In this document: in pieces, positions 14,594 through 18,653 of the stretch
Numbering within the stretch: position 1 is the stretch's first letter
Layout: every line of letters starts with the position of its first letter
Assembly: GCA_002311835.1 (NCBI GenBank)
Contig: DBZY01000059.1
Span: 1,579 to 20,231, forward strand
DNA length: 18,653 nt
Source of the DNA: Proteobacteria bacterium UBA1148
GTDB taxonomy: Bacteria; Pseudomonadota; Gammaproteobacteria; Steroidobacterales; Rariloculaceae
Direction of reading: 5' to 3'
Made by a program: the position numbers and the translations under genes
Notes under the pieces: model-generated
Databases searched by the model: none
Seen by the model: only the letters and a program-made list of their open reading frames with translations
What the model was told of the DNA's origin: nothing

Positions 14594-15130
14594 TCAAGGC
14601 ATCCTTTCCGGAAAACGAGGGATGAATCCATCTCGATTCGGCATTTGTACCTCAGCTAATGTCTCCGCATTCATTACTTCGTCTTCATCAATGATGTCGT
14701 GCATCGCGAGAAGATAAGCGGTTAAAGCATATACCTCATCATCGGTAAGCGTGCGCGGCTGGAGCCACGGCATGGCCCGTCTCGTATAGTCAAAGATAGT
14801 ACTGGCATACGGCCAAAAATTCCCTATTGTCTTCGACGTATCGATACCGTTGGTTAGAGGCTCTCCGCCCGCGAGTGCGAGACTTATCCCACCCTCGCCA
14901 TTCACGCCGTGACAAACTGCACACTTCTGTGCGTAGATGGGTTCACCTTGCGCTGCAGTTCCGTTACCAGGTGGGAGCCCCGTCCCATCTGGCAAAATAT
15001 CAATATCCCAAGCAGCAATATCAACCTCATCAATAGGTTCACCGAGATTAGGTGTCTGCGCAAAAGCAGCGCCCAAACCGAACGCGAGAATTGCGAGTAC
15101 AGTTGTACACTGAAACTCACGCGTAAACAT
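14594..15130 (-). CDS. Exported monohaem c-type cytochrome, SoxD/SorB-like partner
   Basis: The product has 178 residues. Residues 1-24 are a signal peptide ending AAFAQ. The single haem-binding motif is CAVCH at residues 70-74 in KCAVCHGVNGEGG, and Met120 in RRAMPWLQ is a fitting axial ligand. The C-terminal helix is LTDDEVYALTAYLLAM, typical of class I cytochrome c. Its start codon overlaps the end of the SoxC-like gene by 14 bases, and CACCTC at 15135-15140 (GAGGTG on the coding strand) is its ribosome binding site. By comparison with SoxCD and SorAB, where a molybdoenzyme passes electrons to a cytochrome, this protein probably accepts electrons from that enzyme in the periplasm. It is not possible from sequence alone to choose between SoxD and SorB. 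Confidence 0.85.
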   Translation of the reverse strand: MFTREFQCTTVLAILAFGLGAAFAQTPNLGEPIDEVDIAAWDIDILPDGTGLPPGNGTAAQGEPIYAQKCAVCHGVNGEGGISLALAGGEPLTNGIDTSKTIGNFWPYASTIFDYTRRAMPWLQPRTLTDDEVYALTAYLLAMHDIIDEDEVMNAETLAEVQMPNRDGFIPRFPERMP

Positions 15131-16433
15131 GTTTCACCTCACCATCAGAATCAATGCCCCAACTCGTAGGTCCGTTATAGTGCTGGCTCGGGAAGCCATT
15201 TATGCTCGGCACTCGAGTTGCTTCGCCACGAGCGGCAACGATCTGGGTCCGGGTTGGCTGAACATTACCAGCCTCGTCCCATGCGCGACTCTGTAGAACC
15301 GCAGGACCGCCATCCCAACGCCAGGGTGTGCGGAAGCGGGTAAAGGCCTTGGGTAACACCGGTTCTTGGAGTGCCGCCTGAGCCCAGCTTTGACCACCAT
15401 CAGCTGAAACCATGACTTTCGAGATCCGCCCGTTAGCCGAATATGCTACACCGGAAATCTCATAGAAACCCGGTCCGCTTAACGACAAACTAGGAGATGG
15501 TCGAGTAATAAAAGACTTAACCTCTTGTAAAAAATAGAACTGGTAAGCCTTACCGTTAGGTAAAATAGGTGCGTACGTTTTTGCCTCATAGATACTCATA
15601 GCCGGTTGATCAAGAAGTTCAATCCGCCGCAACCATTTGACATTCATATTTCCTTCCCAGCCTGGCAAAAGTAAGCGCATTGGATAGCCATTACCGGGCA
15701 TTAACCGCTCGCCATTCTGGTAAAGCGCTATCATGGCATCATCCAACGCCTTGCTGATTGGTACGCTTCGGTGCACAGCTAGAGCATCCGAACCTTCGGC
15801 GAGAAGCCACGTTGCACTCGGATCAATACCAACCTCATCCAGAAGCGTGGAGAGCATGACTCCGCTCCACTCGGCGCAAGAAACGTAACCATGAAGCGAC
15901 TGTACCGTTGCATCAATCGGTTCTGGCGACCAAAGCGGGGCGCTATTCCCCCCACACTCAACAAAAGTCATTCTCGACTCCATGGGGTAGCGCATCAGTG
16001 AGTCTAGCGTAAAGACTAATGGTTGCCTCACCAACCCGTGTATGACCAGACGATGCTGCTCCGGATCGATGTCCGGTGGACCAGTGCGCGAAATTGCAAA
16101 GTGCAACCCATTCGGCGTAAACGTACCGTCAATCAGATGATGTGGAGTACGCGACTGCTGGCTACGGGGCGCGCCGGTCGGATTAGTCAGCGTACGTACA
16201 ACAGAACTCTCAAATCGGGACCGAGTCTCATAAGGTCCAGTTGGAGTACCTACTGTAGCACTCCACGGATCGTCCACCAGCGCTTGAGCTCTCGAGGACT
16301 CGCTCAACGTATAACCCGTCATGGTGGCAGCAAACGCTGCTCCCCCTTTAAAGAAAGCACGTCTATCAAATAACCCGTTCTCAGCAACCGGCCCTAGATC
16401 TTCCCACCTTCTCATTGAATCTTGTTTCGGCAT
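15117..16433 (-). CDS. SoxC-like molybdopterin sulfite/sulfane dehydrogenase, Tat-exported
   Basis: The product has 438 residues and matches the sulfite oxidase family, SoxC branch. The N-terminus has a twin-arginine signal (DRRAFFKGGAAFAA, Arg24-Arg25) with cleavage likely after AQA near residue 51. The molybdopterin domain shows GLHFAISRTGPPDIDPEQH, the Mo-ligand cysteine in FVECGGNS (Cys160), HGYVSCAEWSGV, and GNGYPMRLLLPGWEGNMNVKWLRRIEL. The C-terminal dimerisation domain carries ISGVAYSANGRISKVMVSADGG. There is no cytochrome b5 domain. Family enzymes oxidise sulfite, or with SoxD the sulfane sulfur on SoxY, and give electrons to a cytochrome c. No other sox gene lies in the window. The start at 16433 is set by GGGGAGG at 16438-16444. 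The cytochrome gene overlaps its end, so the two are coupled. Confidence 0.85.
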   Translation of the reverse strand: MPKQDSMRRWEDLGPVAENGLFDRRAFFKGGAAFAATMTGYTLSESSRAQALVDDPWSATVGTPTGPYETRSRFESSVVRTLTNPTGAPRSQQSRTPHHLIDGTFTPNGLHFAISRTGPPDIDPEQHRLVIHGLVRQPLVFTLDSLMRYPMESRMTFVECGGNSAPLWSPEPIDATVQSLHGYVSCAEWSGVMLSTLLDEVGIDPSATWLLAEGSDALAVHRSVPISKALDDAMIALYQNGERLMPGNGYPMRLLLPGWEGNMNVKWLRRIELLDQPAMSIYEAKTYAPILPNGKAYQFYFLQEVKSFITRPSPSLSLSGPGFYEISGVAYSANGRISKVMVSADGGQSWAQAALQEPVLPKAFTRFRTPWRWDGGPAVLQSRAWDEAGNVQPTRTQIVAARGEATRVPSINGFPSQHYNGPTSWGIDSDGEVKHVYA

Positions 16434-16437
16434 GACG

Positions 16438-16444
16438 CCTCCCC
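16438..16444 (-). promoter_or_regulatory. Ribosome binding site that fixes the SoxC-like start
   Basis: The minus strand reads GGGGAGG four bases before the ATG at 16433. It rejects a longer reading from 16517 that would add 28 residues in front of the twin-arginine leader. Confidence 0.75.
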
Positions 16445-16644
16445 ATTGCGTTATCCGCCTTCCATTACGGTACCATACGAGCGTAGAGATTCCTCTAAGT
16501 ACTACAACATCATACACACCCTCTAGGCCAATCCTAAGGGCGGTTGTTCCAACCCTAAATGCCTACGATCATAAGAAAGTGCCTCTCCCTGATTTTGCTC
16601 AGTTTTCCAGGTTCTGAAATCTTTTTTATTGGCCGATGGAGGGG

Positions 16645-16730
16645 TGCTACCGAGCGCCTGAGTATTCTTTCCTGTGCGACCCCCACTTCTTACCGATGGG
16701 TTTAGCTACTGGTACAAGCGCCCGGTAGCA
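16645..16730 (-). repeat. Long inverted repeat, candidate structured RNA or regulatory element
   Basis: TGCTACCGAGCGC (16645-16657) faces GCGCCCGGTAGCA (16718-16730) across a 60-base interior. Twelve of thirteen positions pair. The odd pair is A-C on the plus strand but a G-U wobble if the minus strand is transcribed, so a fully paired stem would form in a minus-strand RNA, the direction of the SoxC-like gene. The interior has only short possible stems. I matched it by eye to no tRNA, 6S, SRP or known riboswitch. It could also be a small inverted-repeat insertion, though no target duplication is seen. Confidence 0.45.
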
Positions 16731-16930
16731 GACTGAAGATACACTCAAATTGCCGAATAGACGAAGATTTATCTTGCTGTATAAATAAGATTATTATTTT
16801 CAGTATGTTAGGATGGAGTGTATTCTCGTGCTCGAGTTGGATATCTGGATATTCCATCCACGGTTCCTATGTGGGACGATATATTGTCACCATCCAGAAC
16901 TACTTTTAAGGCTCTCTCTGAAATATTTAT

Positions 16931-18364
16931 ATGCGCGAAATGCATCAATTTTATATTGGAGGTCAATGGGTCGATCCTGAGGTGCTTAACCCTCTGGACG
17001 TGATCAACCCAGCAACCGAAAAACCCTGTGGAAGTATTAGTCAGGGTAGCCACAAAGATATTGGTAAAGCGGTCGCTGCCGCAAAAGACGCCGCTGCCAG
17101 CTTTGCAACCAGTCCACGCGAAAAACGCTTGGAGTTATTGCAGGCTATTCTGGATGGTCTCGTACAACGTAGCGACGAGATAGCCGAAACAATTACGGAG
17201 GAAATGGGAGCTCCATTGGGGCTAGCTCAAGCCGCACAAGTCCCAAGTGGAATACAACATTTCCGGACAATACTTAAGGCTCTTGCGAACTACGAGTTTG
17301 AAACACACCAGGGTACAACGCGCATTATTAGGGAGGCAATCGGCCCATGCGCGTTGATCACACCTTGGAATTGGCCGCTCAATCAGGTAGCTGCAAAAGT
17401 TGCGCCAGCGTTGGCCGCTGGTTGCACAATGATTTTAAAACCCAGCGAAATTGCGCCCTTCAACTCGTTAATTCTTGCGGAAATCATCCATGACGCCGGC
17501 GTACCAGCAGGCGTTTTCAACCTCGTCAATGGTGACGGAACCACTGTCGGCTCAACCCTCACAGCACACCCTGATATTGCTATGGTCTCGTTCACTGGTT
17601 CCACGCGTGCTGGCGTCGATGTGGCGAAAAAGGCGGCACATAGCGTAAAACGCCTCAACCAGGAACTCGGCGGCAAATCAGCTAATCTAATCCTCGATGA
17701 CGCTGATTTAAAAAAAGCAGTTGCTCGAGGGGTTTCAAACTGTTTTAGCAACTCAGGTCAGTCCTGCAATGCTCCGACACGTATGCTGGTCCCGAAAAAA
17801 TTTCTGAAAGATGCTACAAAGTTTGCGATCGAGAGGGCTAAATCAACAGTTGTGGGTGATCCTCAAAATAAAAAATCTGAAATAGGACCAGTCGCCTCCG
17901 AAGTGCAGTGGAAAAAGATCCAAAGCTTTATAGAGAAAGGTATAGAAGAAGGTGCCACACTAGCAGTGGGCGGACTAGGGCGCCCATATGGTTTGAAAAA
18001 AGGGTATTACGTACAACCGACGGTTTTTTCAGATGTAAGCAATGACATGACTATCGCACGAGAAGAAATATTTGGTCCCGTATTGTCAATTATCCCCTAT
18101 AAAGATGATGATGATGCCATACACATTGCCAATGACACGCCCTACGGACTTTCTGGCTATGTCAGTTCCAGCAATATTCATCGTGCACGCAACATTGCCT
18201 CACAGTTACGTACTGGTATGGTACATATTAATAACTCGCCTCTTGACTTCGCTGCTCCTTTCGGCGGTTATAAACAGTCTGGTAACGGTCGAGAATGGGG
18301 TACATTTGGTATCGATGAGTATCTTGAAATAAAATCCGTTTACGGTTTTGAGGAACAGCAGTGA
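16931..18364 (+). CDS. NAD(P)-dependent aldehyde dehydrogenase
   Basis: The product has 477 residues and covers the whole ALDH fold. Motifs: TPWNWPL (Asn147), LKPSEIAP (cofactor side), VSFTGSTRAG (221-225 core), NQELGGKSANLIL (catalytic base Glu245), NSGQSCNAPTR (nucleophile Cys279), REEIFGPVLSI (Glu380) and APFGGYKQSGNGREWG near the end. It oxidises an aldehyde to the acid with NAD+ or NADP+ in the cytoplasm; there is no signal peptide. Overall it looks like the broad-specificity or betaine-aldehyde-type group, and the substrate is not clear. It could oxidise aldehydes made by the nearby PQQ dehydrogenase or oxygenases, which is inference. No clear Shine-Dalgarno precedes the ATG at 16931, and an ATG three codons later is equally possible. 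A DUF6152 gene follows after 26 bases, likely in the same transcript. Confidence 0.9.
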   Translation: MREMHQFYIGGQWVDPEVLNPLDVINPATEKPCGSISQGSHKDIGKAVAAAKDAAASFATSPREKRLELLQAILDGLVQRSDEIAETITEEMGAPLGLAQAAQVPSGIQHFRTILKALANYEFETHQGTTRIIREAIGPCALITPWNWPLNQVAAKVAPALAAGCTMILKPSEIAPFNSLILAEIIHDAGVPAGVFNLVNGDGTTVGSTLTAHPDIAMVSFTGSTRAGVDVAKKAAHSVKRLNQELGGKSANLILDDADLKKAVARGVSNCFSNSGQSCNAPTRMLVPKKFLKDATKFAIERAKSTVVGDPQNKKSEIGPVASEVQWKKIQSFIEKGIEEGATLAVGGLGRPYGLKKGYYVQPTVFSDVSNDMTIAREEIFGPVLSIIPYKDDDDAIHIANDTPYGLSGYVSSSNIHRARNIASQLRTGMVHINNSPLDFAAPFGGYKQSGNGREWGTFGIDEYLEIKSVYGFEEQQ

Positions 18365-18390
18365 ATCAGCAAAATATCGGAGAACAAGCC

Positions 18391-18653
18391 ATGAGAAACT
18401 GCATCTATTTTGTATTCGGGGCGGTACTAATCTTGCTCTCGAATCATCTCCAGGCACATCACGGAGACGCTGGCCGTTTTGAAGAAGAAGTGATTACCTT
18501 ATCGGGCACCGTTGTGGTGCTTCAGTTAAAAAATCCTCACTCAATCATTATCGTGGACGTAGAGAGTGAAAGCGGTGTAGTTGAAAGATGGCAAGCAGAG
18601 GTTGGGAGTGTCAGTCAGCTTACTAACAACTTCGGTTGGAATAGGAACACTAT
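18391..18653 (+). CDS. Exported DUF6152 protein, N-terminal part, cut by the window end
   Basis: The frame begins at ATG 18391 and stays open to the end of the window, giving 87 residues. CGGAGA at 18378-18383 is a good ribosome binding site. Residues 1-22 are a signal peptide (CIYFVFGAVLILLSNHLQA), with cleavage expected before His23-His24. The mature part shows HHGDAG, LSGTVVVLQLKNPH (NPH 48-50), ERWQAEVGS and NNFGWNRNT, which is the DUF6152 pattern. It is the fourth family member in the window and the least similar in the strand before NPH. Whether it has the long C-terminal domain of the others cannot be seen. It sits 26 bases after the aldehyde dehydrogenase, so the two are probably co-transcribed. 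Confidence 0.8.
   Translation, partial: MRNCIYFVFGAVLILLSNHLQAHHGDAGRFEEEVITLSGTVVVLQLKNPHSIIIVDVESESGVVERWQAEVGSVSQLTNNFGWNRNT

Larger units (their letters stand above)
16434..16930. promoter_or_regulatory. 497-base divergent intergenic region, no gene seen
   Basis: I see no convincing coding frame in this stretch between the SoxC-like gene and the aldehyde dehydrogenase. It holds a strong ribosome binding site for the SoxC-like gene (16438-16444), a 5-bp hairpin GGTTG/CAACC at 16542-16554, a long inverted repeat at 16645-16730, an AT-rich patch at about 16765-16805 with TATAAAT that could hold a promoter for the aldehyde dehydrogenase, and an inverted pair GGATGGA (16811-16817) / TCCATCC (16853-16859) enclosing the direct repeat GGATATCTGGATAT. 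The promoter assignment is weak. Confidence 0.4.

Noticed and set aside
16640..16670. GGGGTGC...CTGAGT resembling the first part of a TPP riboswitch
   Set aside because: The essential later parts (CCTGATCTGGATAATGCCAG-like region) are missing, and the downstream genes have no link to thiamine.
16645..16730. tRNA, 6S RNA or SRP RNA in the inverted-repeat element
   Set aside because: No T-loop or CCA end, no SRP GGAAGCAG-type loop, and far too short for 6S RNA.
18072..18332. An 86-codon frame inside the aldehyde dehydrogenase gene
   Set aside because: It overlaps the catalytic C-terminal part of a clear gene in another frame.
1..18653. Transposon, prophage, CRISPR or toxin-antitoxin content
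   Set aside because: No transposase, integrase, phage structural gene, repeat-spacer pattern or small toxin-antitoxin pair was seen.

Overview
The window is 18.65 kb of bacterial DNA with moderate GC. It holds 15 protein genes, the first and last cut by the window edges, and I see no RNA gene, CRISPR array, transposase or integrase. Most products carry signal peptides. The mix of a PQQ beta-propeller dehydrogenase, DUF6152 proteins, exported amidohydrolases, a SoxC-type molybdoenzyme with a c-type cytochrome, and an aldehyde dehydrogenase suggests a Gram-negative, aerobic heterotroph. An uncultured marine gammaproteobacterium would fit, but that taxonomic guess is an inference from gene content and codon style and is held with low confidence.

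Layout. 1-2003 (+): the C-terminal part of a PQQ-dependent dehydrogenase, then a long DUF6152 protein. 2116-13568 (-): ten genes in a row on one strand. In transcription order they are two tandem DUF6152 paralogues, an NhaC-family antiporter, a 2-oxoglutarate/Fe(II) oxygenase, a PhnZ-like HD-domain protein, an AhpD/carboxymuconolactone-decarboxylase-like protein, an exported RidA, an exported YtcJ-type amidohydrolase, RmuC, and an exported N-acyl-D-amino-acid-deacylase-like amidohydrolase. 13768-14559 (+): an exported class II aldolase, divergent from that run. 14594-16433 (-): a SoxC-like sulfite dehydrogenase whose gene overlaps that of a monohaem cytochrome. 16434-16930: a 497-base divergent intergenic region with a long inverted repeat. 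16931-18653 (+): an aldehyde dehydrogenase, then the start of a fourth DUF6152 gene cut by the window end.

How the genes may work together. The centre of interest is the stretch 7745-11367. A transporter, a 2OG-Fe(II) oxygenase and an HD-type putative diiron oxygenase are joined by two identical-length 11-base gene overlaps, followed closely by an AhpD-like protein. The oxygenase pair resembles in logic the PhnY/PhnZ and TmpA/TmpB pairs that hydroxylate and then cleave phosphonates, but the 2OG enzyme here is of the isopenicillin-N-synthase type and two substrate-side positions of PhnZ are changed, so a different substrate is likely. Downstream exported RidA and amidohydrolases, and neighbouring exported redox enzymes, suggest a periplasm-plus-cytoplasm catabolic island. 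The second theme is DUF6152. Four family members occur here, each with a His-His pair exactly where signal peptidase would cut and an Asn-Pro-His motif 27-28 residues later, which could form an N-terminal-histidine metal site. Both functional ideas are inferences from sequence.
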